Origin: WHSO01 sp963732875
GTDB taxonomy: Bacteria > Pseudomonadota > Alphaproteobacteria > SMXQ01
Direction of reading: 5' to 3'
Assembly: GCA_963732875.1 (NCBI GenBank)
Contig: CAVTBD010000002.1
Location: 1,860,001-1,924,000 of the forward strand
DNA length: 64,000 bases
Below the pieces are notes generated by a model. It saw nothing but the letters and a program-made list of their open reading frames with translations. It did not search any database and had not been told where the DNA came from. Shown here in pieces: positions 53,245 through 63,409 of this stretch. The translations under genes were made by a program, and so were the position numbers. Within the stretch, counting starts at the first letter, position 1. Every line of letters starts with the position of its first letter.

Positions 53245-54739
53245 ATGTATCATCAGGATCGCCTGTCGCTGCCCTTCATTGCCGGGGACGGACGCGACTA
53301 TGCGCGGTCCATGCGCGGGACATGGGCACCGAAGCCCATCTCCGCCTCGGTCATCTGCGCATTGCTGGTGGTGCTCGACATCGCCATCCTGATCGGCACC
53401 GCAACCATCGCCTATACCTTCTGGCTGCTGCACGATCCCTATTCGAGCTGGAGCGAATACGCGCTCGTTGTCGCGTTCGGCACGCTGCTCGCAATCAATA
53501 TCTTCAACCTCGCCCGGCTCTACGACCTCGCACAACTCCACAAACCGCGCCAGATGCTGAGCCGAACCGCCGCGTGCTGGTGTGCGGTCGCGTCGGCACT
53601 CATGGTAGTGAGCTTCCTCACCAAGACCTCCGACAATTATTCGCGCCTGTGGGCACTGATGTGGTTCGGCTCCTCCATGATCGGGCTGCTCGGTGCGCGA
53701 TGGCTCCTCCTTGCGCAGACCGCTCGATGGGTCGCCGAGGGCAGACTGCAGCGCAAGATCGCGATCGTCGGAACGGGCACACTCGCACGGCATCTTGCTC
53801 AGCATTTCGCCGCCAGCTCGAAGGGTGGCGTGCGCGTGGTCGGCCTATTCTCGGAAGGCGAGACACCGCGCCAGCCGTGGAAGATGCGCGGAGGAATTCG
53901 GCGGCGGGCTCGATCAGTTGATCCAGCTGGTCCGGCTCGACGCCGTGGATACCGTGATCGTAGCCGACGAGGAAGCCTCGCCCGACAGGCTCGCCGACAT
54001 CTTCGAACGCCTACGCGAGGTGCCGGCAGATGTGCGCTACTGTCCCGGACCGATGGCGCTGCGCCTCACACGCCACAACGTGTCCCGCTACGCCGGCGTC
54101 GCCATGCTCAACGTGGTTGACCGGCCGTTGTCGGAATGGCGCTACGTCGTCAAAGAAATCGAAGACCGCGTCCTCGCAACGTTGATAGTTGCGCTGATCT
54201 CCCCGGTGCTGCTTGCCATCGCGGCGCTCGTCAAGATGGACAGCCCGGGACCGGTTCTGTTCCGCCAGAGGCGTTACGGCTACAACAACCAGCTCGTCGA
54301 GGTCTGGAAGTTTCGTACCATGCGCCATGACCTCGAGGACACCAACGCGGAACGGCTGACCCAGCACAACGACCCGCGTATCACGCGAATCGGCGCCTTC
54401 CTGCGCCGCTGGAGCCTGGACGAGCTGCCCCAGTTCCTCAACGTGCTGCGCGGTGACATGTCGATCGTCGGGCCGCGCCCGCACGCGGTTTCCGCCAAGG
54501 CCGGCGGTCTGCTCTATCCGCAGGCCGTCCCCCACTATGCGGCCCGCCACCGCGTCAAGCCGGGCATCACCGGCTGGGCCCAGATCAATGGCTGGCGCGG
54601 CACTACGGATACCGTCCGCCAGATCGAGAAGCGCGTCGAGCACGACATGTACTACATCGAGCACTGGTCGTTGTGGCTCGATCTGAAGATCATCACCCTG
54701 ACGCTGTTCAAGGGTTTTTCCGGACAGAACGCCTATTGA
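53245..54739 (+). CDS. Undecaprenyl-phosphate sugar phosphotransferase (WcaJ-like), frameshifted
   Basis: An initiating transferase of the polyprenyl glycosylphosphotransferase family: N-terminal membrane segments, a middle CoA-binding-like domain (KIAIVGTGTLARHLAQHF), a membrane hairpin (VLATLIVALISPVLLAIAAL), and the catalytic domain with KFRTMRHD, RRWSLDELPQFLNVLRGDMS and VGPRPHA. The frame changes near 53886; one extra G in GCGCGGAGG explains it. The restored length of about 497 residues fits the family. It puts the first sugar phosphate on the lipid carrier. Confidence 0.85.
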
Positions 54740-54755
54740 TCGACCGGAGACGCAC

Positions 54756-55976
54756 ATGCGGTATCTGTGGCTGACCTGGATCGATCCGGCGCCGGAGCAC
54801 GATGGACAGCGCATCTATTCAGGGCGCCTGATCGATGCCGTCGCTGCGGCAGGCGCCGAGGTCGACGTGCTGTGTTTCGCCAACAGGGATTCACCGCGCC
54901 GCCCGGGTGTCGCGGAGGGCAACGTCCGGTGGTGGCCGGTGCCCTATACGCCTCATTCGGCCGCCACCAGCATCTTTTCGCCCCTGCCCAATATCGCGCA
55001 CCGTTCCGATACCGCCACCATGCGGCGCGGGCTCCACGCCCTGGCCGCCCAGGGACGATGGGACACGGTCGTGCTGGACGGCCTCTACGCTGGCTGGGCC
55101 CTGCCTCATCTCGATGCGATACGCACGGCGAGCGGCGCTCCTGCAAGGGTCGTCTATCTCTCGCACAATCATGAGGAAACCCTGCGCCCCGATATCGCCC
55201 GCAACTACCAGGGTAATCCCGTCAAGGCAACCCTGTTGAGGCGTGATGCGGCCAAAGCCATACGCACCGAGCGCGGCATCGTCGATCGCGCCAGCCTGAT
55301 CACGGCAATCACCGAAGAGGATGCGGCGCTGTTCCTTCGAAGCCATCCTGACAAGCGCGTGATGGTGCTGACGCCGGGATATTCCGGGCGACGGTTACCG
55401 CGCCGCGAGATCACCGCCGACTTGCCGCGCCGTGCGGTTATTCTCGGCAGCTTCGACTGGATCGCGAAACGCATGAACCTAGAGGAATTCATTGCTCTCG
55501 CCGATCCCCGTTTCGCCGCCATCGGTGCCGAGCTCCAGGTGGTGGGCAACAGCGACCCGGTCTTCCTGGATAGGCTGCGGCGCCAGGTCAGCGCGACCAC
55601 GCTGGTCGGCTCGGTCGCCGAGGTCGAACCCTATCTCCGGGAGTCACGAATCGCCGTCGTGCCCGAACGCAGCGGCGGCGGCTTCAAGCTCAAGGTGCTG
55701 GATTACGTGTTCCATCGTCTGCCGGTTGCCGCGATCGCCGGATCCGTCGCCGGCACGCCCCTGCAGCCGACCGAATCGATCCTGACTTTCGATAACCTCG
55801 AGCGGCTCGCCAGCGGCGTGATCAAGGCTCTCGACGACCTGCCCCTCCTCAACAAGCTGCAGGAGCAGGCCTATGCCGTCTGCGCCGACCAGTTCGACTG
55901 GCGGCGCCGCGGCGAGGCCTTCCTGGCGGAAACAGGCCTGTCGCAACCGAGCCTCGCACAGACGAGCGCGGCATGA
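54756..55976 (+). CDS. Glycosyltransferase (GT4-like)
   Basis: A 406-residue protein: an N-terminal Rossmann half (LTWIDPAPEHDGQRIYSGRLIDA) and a C-terminal half with RAVILGSFDWIAKRMNLEEF and VPERSGGGFKLKVLDYVFHRLPVAAI, typical of group 1 glycosyltransferases. It overlaps the start of the polymerase gene by 4 bp (ATGA), so they are translationally coupled. Confidence 0.85.
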   Translation: MRYLWLTWIDPAPEHDGQRIYSGRLIDAVAAAGAEVDVLCFANRDSPRRPGVAEGNVRWWPVPYTPHSAATSIFSPLPNIAHRSDTATMRRGLHALAAQGRWDTVVLDGLYAGWALPHLDAIRTASGAPARVVYLSHNHEETLRPDIARNYQGNPVKATLLRRDAAKAIRTERGIVDRASLITAITEEDAALFLRSHPDKRVMVLTPGYSGRRLPRREITADLPRRAVILGSFDWIAKRMNLEEFIALADPRFAAIGAELQVVGNSDPVFLDRLRRQVSATTLVGSVAEVEPYLRESRIAVVPERSGGGFKLKVLDYVFHRLPVAAIAGSVAGTPLQPTESILTFDNLERLASGVIKALDDLPLLNKLQEQAYAVCADQFDWRRRGEAFLAETGLSQPSLAQTSAA

Positions 55977-57352
55977 GTTCCGCCTTTACCGTTCCACGGC
56001 CGCCCGATGCCGTGAGCCGCGCCCTCGTGCTCCTGTTCCTGCTGGGAGTCTATCTCGGTGTCGCGGCCCATCTACCGGGCGGAATCCCAGTGCCCGACGT
56101 GGTCGCAGGCGCAGCGGGCTGCCTCCTGCTTCTGACCCAGGCACCGCGTATCGAGGAACGTCACGTCGTGGCCATTTTCGCCGTGCTGATCCTCTACGCC
56201 GTCACGGTACTGGCAGCGCCCGACTACCGCTATCTGATCGAACGCTTCAAGGGGTTCGTACAACTGACCTATTCGGTGCTTATCGGCTATGCCTTCTTCC
56301 TTACGGTAACGCGCTATCGCCGATCGCGGCTGGCCGCCGTATTCCTGATGTTCAGCATCATCATCCTGATCGGCTGTGCGCTCGAGAATTTCACCGCCTT
56401 CAAGGATGTCAGCGACAAGTTCAGAAACTGGGCGTTCGACACTGGTGTCTATACTGCGGACTTGCGCGACCAGCTGTTCTACGGGCGCATCCGGCCCAAG
56501 TTCTTCACCTCGGAACCTTCGGCAGTAGCAATCATGTTCGCGCTGTTCAGCTTCGCCTGGTACGTACTTGCACGCGCGCGCATGAAAATCCTCACCTATC
56601 TGGTTCTGGTGGGTGCCGGGTACTTCCTGATGCGTGGACCGAGTCTGCTGCTCGGCATCGCCCTGATCCCGGCCTACGAGCTGTTACTCGCTTCCCGGCG
56701 CGGACCACCGGATGAGGCACACATCGATCTGAGGCGGGCCGCGAGCGCCGTAACACTCGCCGTGGTGATTGTAGGCGCCGCGATTCCCCTTGTGCACGCG
56801 CTCTATGCGAACCGGCTGGAAGCGATACTTTCCGGTGAGGATCCGAGCTTTTTCTCGCGCGTGATTGCTCCGCCTCTTGTGGCTTTCAAGGTGGTCGCCG
56901 CGCACCCGATTGCCGGTGCCGGCCTTACCAGCTGGGAGTTTATCGACGCGCCGACGCGCGAGGTTTATGCCACGGCGCCGTGGTTCTCGAGCGACTACCG
57001 TTTCGACGGCGCCGCAAACGCGATCACCAACTACTTCTGGCTGCATTGGATTTATCTCGGCCTGTTCTGGGGGGGCACGATGATAATTGCTTTAAGCCTT
57101 ATGCTGCGCAGCCTTGCTGTACCAAGCATCCTGTTCTGCTGGATCGTCTGGGCCGTGTTTGGACAGGGTGCCGGTTCCTACGTAGGCCCTCAGGCATGGA
57201 CGGTTCTGTTCCTTGCCGCGGCCCTAGCCGTGGTGCACGAACGCAGTCGGGTCCGGAATACGGTCCAAGCAACACCTTTCGCCACCCTCGCGCCCGGCGC
57301 ACGGGAACCATGGCTGATTGCGCCACCGCTGACAACGGGAGCGCGCCCATGA
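55973..57352 (+). CDS. O-antigen ligase/polymerase-like membrane protein
   Basis: A 459-residue protein with many hydrophobic segments spread over its length and a large loop in the second half (about residues 265-350), the general pattern of Wzy polymerases and O-antigen ligases. The segment PKFFTSEPSAVAIMF is like a conserved loop of this group. It probably polymerises the repeat units in the periplasm. It overlaps the next gene by 4 bp. Confidence 0.78.
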   Translation: MSSAFTVPRPPDAVSRALVLLFLLGVYLGVAAHLPGGIPVPDVVAGAAGCLLLLTQAPRIEERHVVAIFAVLILYAVTVLAAPDYRYLIERFKGFVQLTYSVLIGYAFFLTVTRYRRSRLAAVFLMFSIIILIGCALENFTAFKDVSDKFRNWAFDTGVYTADLRDQLFYGRIRPKFFTSEPSAVAIMFALFSFAWYVLARARMKILTYLVLVGAGYFLMRGPSLLLGIALIPAYELLLASRRGPPDEAHIDLRRAASAVTLAVVIVGAAIPLVHALYANRLEAILSGEDPSFFSRVIAPPLVAFKVVAAHPIAGAGLTSWEFIDAPTREVYATAPWFSSDYRFDGAANAITNYFWLHWIYLGLFWGGTMIIALSLMLRSLAVPSILFCWIVWAVFGQGAGSYVGPQAWTVLFLAAALAVVHERSRVRNTVQATPFATLAPGAREPWLIAPPLTTGARP

Positions 57353-58603
57353 GAGTGCTGCACCTGAGCACCAGCGATATTCGCGGCGGCGCCGCGCGCG
57401 GTACCTTCTGGTTGCACCACGCCCTGCGCGACCGTGGCATCGATTCCCTCATGCTGGTAGGTCGCAAATACAGCCTCGACGGCAGCGTTTCGACGGTAGG
57501 CGGGGCGCTTGCGCCGGTGAGCGAACGCTTACGCGATGCCATGGACAGGTTGCCCCTGCGCCGCTATGCCAAGACCGATGATTCGTTCTGGACCATCGGC
57601 TGGCTGCCCCGCCGCATGGGGCGCGTGGTTGAGTCCCTCCGGCCGGACGTCATCCACCTGCACTGGACCGGCGGCGGCTTCCTGCCGATCTCTGCGCTGC
57701 ATGCGTTCCGGCGCCCGCTGGTCTGGACCTTGCGTGACATGTGGGCCTTCACAGGCGGTTGCCATTACAGCGCCGGCTGCCATCGCTACGAGGTTTCCTG
57801 CGGCTACTGCCCGCAGATTCAGTCGCGATCGGAAGACGACCTCAGCCGCACGATCTGGCAGCGCAAGAAGCACGCCTGGAAGGACCTCAACCTGACCCTG
57901 GTGCCGATCAGCAATTGGCTCGCGGACTGCGTGCGCAAGAGCGCCCTGCTCCCGGACCGGCCGATCGAAGTCATTCCGAACGGTCTCGACGTCGGACGCT
58001 TCCATCCCATACCCAAGCAGAAGGCGCTCGCCGCCTGGGATCTGCCACCGGGCAAGCGTTATATTCTGTTCGGTGCACTCGGGGCGCTCACGGACAAGCG
58101 CAAAGGCTACGAACAATTCGTCGAAGCAACGCGCATCCTCGCCCGCAACTGCTGGAGCACCCGCGCCGAGATCCTGGTGTTCGGCGACCTCGCGGCAGAG
58201 GGTGCACACGACCTTGCGCTTCCTGCGCGGTTCCTGGGCCATATAGACGACGACGACCGCCTTGCGCATCTCTACGCCGCAGCCGACGTCATGGTTGCTC
58301 CGTCGTTGCAGGAAGCCTTCGGCAAGACGCTGGCCGAAATCAATGGCCTGTGGGACACCGGTCGTTGCGTTCGACGGCACTGGCCCCGCGGACATCGTCC
58401 TCCATTACCGAACCGGCTACCTGGCCGCGCCATTCGACGCCCATGACCTGGCGCACGGGATCGAGTGGTGCCTGGCGGTCCCCGAGCGCACCCGCTCGCT
58501 GAGCGAGGCGGCACGGCGGCGTGCCCGGGACCGATTCGACATCGGCGCTGTCGCCGACCGCTACGTCGATCTCTACCGGCGCATGCTCGCGCAAATGCCA
58601 TGA
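57349..58603 (+). CDS. GT4 glycosyltransferase, frameshifted near the end
   Basis: N-terminal MRVLHLSTSDIRGGAARGTF and the later GALTDKRKGYEQF and PSLQEAFGKTLAEIN are typical of WcaC-like glycosyltransferases. The frame breaks near 58345: removing one G from AATGGCC restores NACGTPVVAFDGTGPADIV and the C-terminus to 58603. The restored length is about 417 residues. Start and stop overlap both neighbours by ATGA. Confidence 0.8.
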
Positions 58604-59853
58604 ATCCAATCTATCGCCGCGATCTGTTCGCCGGTGGTGCCGGCCTCACGCTCCTCGCCATGTCGGGCAGCGCCGCGGCGGCACCCCCGGCACCTGCACC
58701 TACCGCGACAGCGCGCGAATTCGGCGCCGTCGGCGATGGCGTCGCCGACGACAGCACGGCGCTCGAGCGCGCGTTCGCCGCCGCCCTGGCGGGTCGTGAA
58801 GCGCGGGTCGTCGCCATTCCGCCCGGCCGTTACCGCGTGACGCGGCCGATCCGGGTCCGGACCGGGGAACGGGGCACCGGGAACGTCACCCACCGCAGCG
58901 GCATCCTGGCGCAAGGCGCGCGCATCATCTCGGAAATCGGTGACGGGCAGCCGGTCGTGGAGATCGAAAGCCGGGCCACGCTCCGCTATTTCCTGATCGA
59001 AGGCCTGGAGATCGCCGGGCAGGGCCATGAGGGCCATGGCATCTCCATCTCATGCCAGACCCGCGGCACCTATTTCTACAACTTCTGCCTGCGCGACGTG
59101 ATCGTGGAAGGCTGCGGCGGCGACGGCCTCCGTCTCAAGGGTAACGTGTTCGAGGGGCAGATATTCAACAGCTACTTCCGCGATAACCACAGGAACGGGG
59201 CAACTTTCGCCCACGGTGCCGAGAACACCGTGCTTTCGGCCGTTCATGTGTTCGGCTGCGTGTTCGGGGGCAACGGCCGCCACGGTGCGGAAATGGCCGA
59301 CGGTGCCGCAGACGTCGGCTTTCACGGCTGCTACTTCCTGTTGAACAAGAATTTCGGCCTGTCGGCGCCGAGCGGGTGCACCCTGCTGTCACACTGCGGT
59401 TTCGAGAACAATCACATGGCCGCGCCGGATTTCGCCCATGGCGACGCCGGCCTCCGGCTGATGATCCAGGGCACGCTGGTCGGCTGCACCGCCTATTCCA
59501 TCTACCATCAGACCCACCTCGTGCGCGCGCATGTAACCAACCGCCTGACGATGGTGGGCTGCAGTGCGTCCGGCGGGGCCCGCGCCCATGGCGCTGGCCT
59601 CGCCCGTCTCGGCGGCAGCAAGGGCGCCACGGCAACCCTGGTCGGCTGCCACGGCGGCGTGCGCCGCGAAGGCAAGGTTGGCCTGGTCGAACTGGGTGGG
59701 CACGGCAGCGGTGCGCGCCTCGGTGCACACTGGAACGACAACGATCTCGCGTGGCTCGGCGACTACTGCCTGTGGATCGACGGCAAGGGGCGTCTGCGGA
59801 TTAAACGTGGCAAGCCGACGACCGACGAGGACGGCACGCTGGTCGGTACATAA
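58600..59853 (+). CDS. Tat-exported right-handed beta-helix protein
   Basis: A 417-residue protein with a twin-arginine signal (YRRDLFAGGAGLTLLAMSG), then the pectate-lyase-like opening ATAREFGAVGDGVADDSTALERAFAAA, and repeated beta-helix turns (e.g. GCGGDGLRLKGNVFEGQIFNSY). Such proteins in polysaccharide loci are lyases, hydrolases or epimerases acting on the polymer. No catalytic motif could be assigned. Confidence 0.82.
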   Translation: MNPIYRRDLFAGGAGLTLLAMSGSAAAAPPAPAPTATAREFGAVGDGVADDSTALERAFAAALAGREARVVAIPPGRYRVTRPIRVRTGERGTGNVTHRSGILAQGARIISEIGDGQPVVEIESRATLRYFLIEGLEIAGQGHEGHGISISCQTRGTYFYNFCLRDVIVEGCGGDGLRLKGNVFEGQIFNSYFRDNHRNGATFAHGAENTVLSAVHVFGCVFGGNGRHGAEMADGAADVGFHGCYFLLNKNFGLSAPSGCTLLSHCGFENNHMAAPDFAHGDAGLRLMIQGTLVGCTAYSIYHQTHLVRAHVTNRLTMVGCSASGGARAHGAGLARLGGSKGATATLVGCHGGVRREGKVGLVELGGHGSGARLGAHWNDNDLAWLGDYCLWIDGKGRLRIKRGKPTTDEDGTLVGT

Positions 59854-59880
59854 GGACAATTGGGAAATCGGAAACCATAC

Positions 59881-60828
59881 ATGCATTACCGCACCGTCGC
59901 CGACCTCAACAACGATGTTCTCGAATGGAGCCGCAGGTTGCCCGAGGGGATCGAACTGGTGGTTGGCATCCCGCGCAGCGGGCTGCTCGCGGCGAACCTG
60001 CTCGCCCTTGCGCTGAACGTCCCGTTCACCGATGTCGAAGGCCTGGTTGCCCGGCGCCTGCTCGATAGCGGCAATAGGCTCGGCGACACGGGACTTCTGC
60101 TACACGGGAACCGGACACTTCGGGTCCTGGTGGTCGATGATTCGGTGTGGTCGGGTGGCCAGATGGCAAAAGCCCGGACCCGGATCGAGGCGGCCTGCCT
60201 ACCCCACCACGTCGCCTATGGGGCCGTCTACGTCGTGCCGGATGCGGCCCGCCTGGTCGATACGTACCACAGCAAGGTTCCGGTGCCGCGCGCGTTCGAA
60301 TGGAACATTCTTCACCACCCCGCGCTCGCGGAAAGCTGCGTCGCGCTCGAAGGCACCGTGCTGCCCCCGGCCCGTAACGGCCAGACGGCGACCACAGCTA
60401 TTCTCCAGCGCGTCAAACCGCAGTTCAGGCCAACCCAGAAGATCGGCTGCCTCGTAGCGACCCAACCGGAATCTGCGCGGCCCGCGCTGACCGCCTGGCT
60501 TTCCAAGCACCACATCCTCCACGATGCGCTTGCGCTTATCCTTCCGGAAGACATGAATGGACGGAGCGAAGACGACGTCACACGCGACAAGGCCGCGCTC
60601 TATCGCAGCAGCCATGCCTGGGTTTACATCGAGGCCAGCGCGCCTGCCGCTGTGCATCTGTCCCGGACAGCCAGGCGCCCGGTCTACTGCTTCGAGACGC
60701 GGGAGATGCTTTACCCGGGGCGAGCGGGCGGGATCGAGACCCGTCCCCTGCCCGAGACGCGTATCGCCATGCGCCTGCGCGATCTCGCCGAGCGGATTCA
60801 TTGCAAGATCCGCGTCTTCGCGAATTGA
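59881..60828 (+). CDS. Phosphoribosyltransferase-domain protein
   Basis: A 315-residue protein with a PRTase domain at the N-terminus: VVGIPRSGLLAANLLAL and the PRPP-binding loop LVVDDSVWSGGQM. The C-terminal half (residues about 185-315) has no family I recognise. ATG 59881 is used; a TTG at 59860 is in frame. In the polysaccharide locus it may transfer a phosphoribosyl or related group, but this is uncertain. Confidence 0.72.
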   Translation: MHYRTVADLNNDVLEWSRRLPEGIELVVGIPRSGLLAANLLALALNVPFTDVEGLVARRLLDSGNRLGDTGLLLHGNRTLRVLVVDDSVWSGGQMAKARTRIEAACLPHHVAYGAVYVVPDAARLVDTYHSKVPVPRAFEWNILHHPALAESCVALEGTVLPPARNGQTATTAILQRVKPQFRPTQKIGCLVATQPESARPALTAWLSKHHILHDALALILPEDMNGRSEDDVTRDKAALYRSSHAWVYIEASAPAAVHLSRTARRPVYCFETREMLYPGRAGGIETRPLPETRIAMRLRDLAERIHCKIRVFAN

Positions 60829-61011
60829 AGTCCAAGAGGCCCGGCGAAGGACCCCTTCCCCAGGAAGACCGCGACACATGCCACGGAGAAATCACATGGC
60901 GATCCGCCGGAGCAGGCTAGCGTCGGCGGGAGGCAGAATTGTTCATTCGACACGAGCGTATGCCACCGTCTCGTCGTGCCTGGCAACGCGCGTTTTTTCT
61001 TGGTGACATAT

Positions 61012-62349
61012 ATGATCATCATCGACAAGGCCTTGGAAGAGCGAGCGGCGACGGGAAGACCGATCAAGGTCGGTCTGATTGGCCCGGGATTTTCGGGGCG
61101 TGGTATTGCCAGGCAGTTGCTCCTCTATTCACGCGGCATACGCTTGGTAGCCATCTCCAGTCGCGATCCGGCACGGGCGGCCAAAGCATTCGTCGATGCC
61201 GGCGAGAAACTTCCCAGGCTGGTCGAAACCGGTTCTGAACTCGCCTATGCCATTCACCACGGCGTGCCTGCATATACTGGTAACTGGCGCCTGCTTTGCG
61301 AATGCGAACAGATCGACGTCATCATCAATTCAACCGGCGCGGTCGATTTCGGTGCTCACCTCGCCCTGTCGGCTATCGAACACGGCAAGCATCTCGTTCT
61401 CAACAACGCCGAGCTGGACGGCACCGTGGGGCCGCTCCTGAAGCGCAAGGCCGACGCGGCCGGTGTTATCGTTACCGCCTGCGACGGCGACCAGCCCGGC
61501 GCACAAATGAACCTGTACCGGCTCATGAACGGCATGGGGATCAAGCCGGTCCTGTGCGGCAACATCAAGGGGCTATACGATCCGTACCGCAATCCGGCCA
61601 CACAGGTTTCGTTCGCCCGCAAATGGGGACAGAAGCCGGAAATGGTGTCGGGCTTCGCGGACGGTACCAAGATCTCCTTCGAGCAGGCGATCGTCGCTAA
61701 CGCCACGGGCATGAAGGTCGCCCGCCGCGGCATGACCGGCACGAGCGTCGAACCGGGAACGCCCGTGGAACAGGCGATTTCCGACCTGCCTCTGGAACAG
61801 GCCGCGGAGGGTCCTGGATTCGTGGACTACGTGGTCGGGGCGACACCCGGCGCCGGCGTGTTCGTGGTGGGCACCCTCGACGACCCCGTACAGCAGCGCT
61901 ACCTGGAGCTCTACAAGCTGGGCAGCGGCCCCTTCTACCTCCTCTATACCCCATTCCATCTGTGTCACTTGGAAGTGCCCAATTCAGTCGCCCGTGTCGC
62001 CTTGTTCGGTGACGCGGTTGTGACCCCGCTCGGGCCACCGATGGTGGAAGTTATTACCGTCGCCAAGACCGACCTGAAGGCCGGTGCCATTCTCGATGGC
62101 ATGGGACGGTATATGACCTATGGCCTCTGTGAGAACGCGGACACGGCACGGCACGAGAATCTCCTCCCGATCGGCGTAGCCGAGGGCTGTAGGCTCCTGC
62201 GCGACATCCGCAAGGACGAAGTTCTTACTTACCACGACATGGAACTTCCGGAGGGGCGCCTGGTCGACAGGCTGCGCGCCGAACAGGACGAACTCTTCTA
62301 CGGCGCAGCGAAGCCCGGTATCCTGACCTCGCGGCGGCTAAGCGCATAA
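61012..62349 (+). CDS. NAD(P)-binding oxidoreductase with SAF-like C-terminus
   Basis: A 445-residue protein: an N-terminal Rossmann domain like homoserine dehydrogenase or Gfo/Idh (KVGLIGPGFSGRGIARQL, INSTGAVDFG, TACDGDQPG) and a C-terminal SAF-like domain (KTDLKAGAILDGMGRYMTYG). Such proteins occur in polysaccharide loci and may make or modify a sugar acid. The start ATG 61012 has GGTGA upstream. Confidence 0.75.
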   Translation: MIIIDKALEERAATGRPIKVGLIGPGFSGRGIARQLLLYSRGIRLVAISSRDPARAAKAFVDAGEKLPRLVETGSELAYAIHHGVPAYTGNWRLLCECEQIDVIINSTGAVDFGAHLALSAIEHGKHLVLNNAELDGTVGPLLKRKADAAGVIVTACDGDQPGAQMNLYRLMNGMGIKPVLCGNIKGLYDPYRNPATQVSFARKWGQKPEMVSGFADGTKISFEQAIVANATGMKVARRGMTGTSVEPGTPVEQAISDLPLEQAAEGPGFVDYVVGATPGAGVFVVGTLDDPVQQRYLELYKLGSGPFYLLYTPFHLCHLEVPNSVARVALFGDAVVTPLGPPMVEVITVAKTDLKAGAILDGMGRYMTYGLCENADTARHENLLPIGVAEGCRLLRDIRKDEVLTYHDMELPEGRLVDRLRAEQDELFYGAAKPGILTSRRLSA

Positions 62350-62407
62350 AATAAATCCCCTGGTCGCGATCCGACAGCATTGCCGGATCACACCGTCGGG
62401 ACCGATG

Positions 62408-63409
62408 TCATATGTAATTCCGCCTCAACCGGGCACGAATGTGCCTGACGACCTCTCGCGGCCGCAGGATGGCCTGTTCCATCTCACCCGTCACCGCCCG
62501 CACAAGGGCCCCAAAGCCGGGACTTCTCCCGGCCTGACGCAAGCCCTGAGCATGGTATGAGAAGAACTGCCGACTGCGCAGCAGCACGGCGTTCCGGACC
62601 AGGTAACGATAGTATCTGCGGACGAATTTCGCCTCGAGCGCCGCCAGTTCATCGGGAGTGAAATAGCGTGGGCCGAATTCCTGCAAGATCAGCAGTCCAT
62701 CCCTGAACGGCGTTCCATTGCGCTTGCACATCGTCACCGTCACCGTTTCGTCGTGCTCGCGTGAAAACATCAGGATTTCGTGGACGAACCCGAAGTCCAC
62801 CCCGTCCATCACGTCAAAAAATGCCGCGATGTCGGCGTGCAGGTATTTTTCCGGATAGAACGGCTTCCCGGGAACGATCAGGTCGCGACGGATCAGGCTT
62901 CCGGTCGGAGAAAAGGCGAACTGTTCCTGACTGAGATAGGAACGGACGATATCACGGCCGGGAAACACGGTCTGGTCCGTGGGAAGCCCCCCACATTCGA
63001 CCCGGCTCTTGTCCCCGCGCCAGCGCAGCGACGCGACGATACCGACCGTCGGGTTCCGCGTAGCGAGGGTCACCATCCGCATCAGGGCGTCGGGCAGCAT
63101 CGCATCGTCCGCCGGCAGCACCCAGACGTATCTGCTTTCAGGGGAAATGAAGCCGAGCGCCCGATTCCAGTTGGCTATGATGGGAAGATGGTCTTCGCAT
63201 TTGACGAGGCGAATCCGACTGTCGCGCGCGGCATAATGCGCAGCGACTGCCCGGGTATCATCGGTGCTGGCATTATCGACGATGACATGCTCGAGCCGCA
63301 CAAGGCTTTGCGCCATGACGCTTTCGATGCATTCTCCCAAATAACGCCCGCCGTTGAACACCGGGGTCACGACGCTGACTACCGGCGTATCTGCAATATT
63401 TATGCTCAT
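62408..63409 (-). CDS. GT2-family glycosyltransferase
   Basis: A 333-residue GT-A protein: VVSVVTPVFNGGRYLGECIESVMAQ, HVIVDNASTDDT, and the DxD-like PADDAM. It reads opposite to the other polysaccharide genes. ATG 63409 is preferred to ATG 63424. Its upstream region contains the paired TGGTCAC motif and is AT-rich. Confidence 0.88.
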   Translation of the reverse strand: MSINIADTPVVSVVTPVFNGGRYLGECIESVMAQSLVRLEHVIVDNASTDDTRAVAAHYAARDSRIRLVKCEDHLPIIANWNRALGFISPESRYVWVLPADDAMLPDALMRMVTLATRNPTVGIVASLRWRGDKSRVECGGLPTDQTVFPGRDIVRSYLSQEQFAFSPTGSLIRRDLIVPGKPFYPEKYLHADIAAFFDVMDGVDFGFVHEILMFSREHDETVTVTMCKRNGTPFRDGLLILQEFGPRYFTPDELAALEAKFVRRYYRYLVRNAVLLRSRQFFSYHAQGLRQAGRSPGFGALVRAVTGEMEQAILRPREVVRHIRARLRRNYI

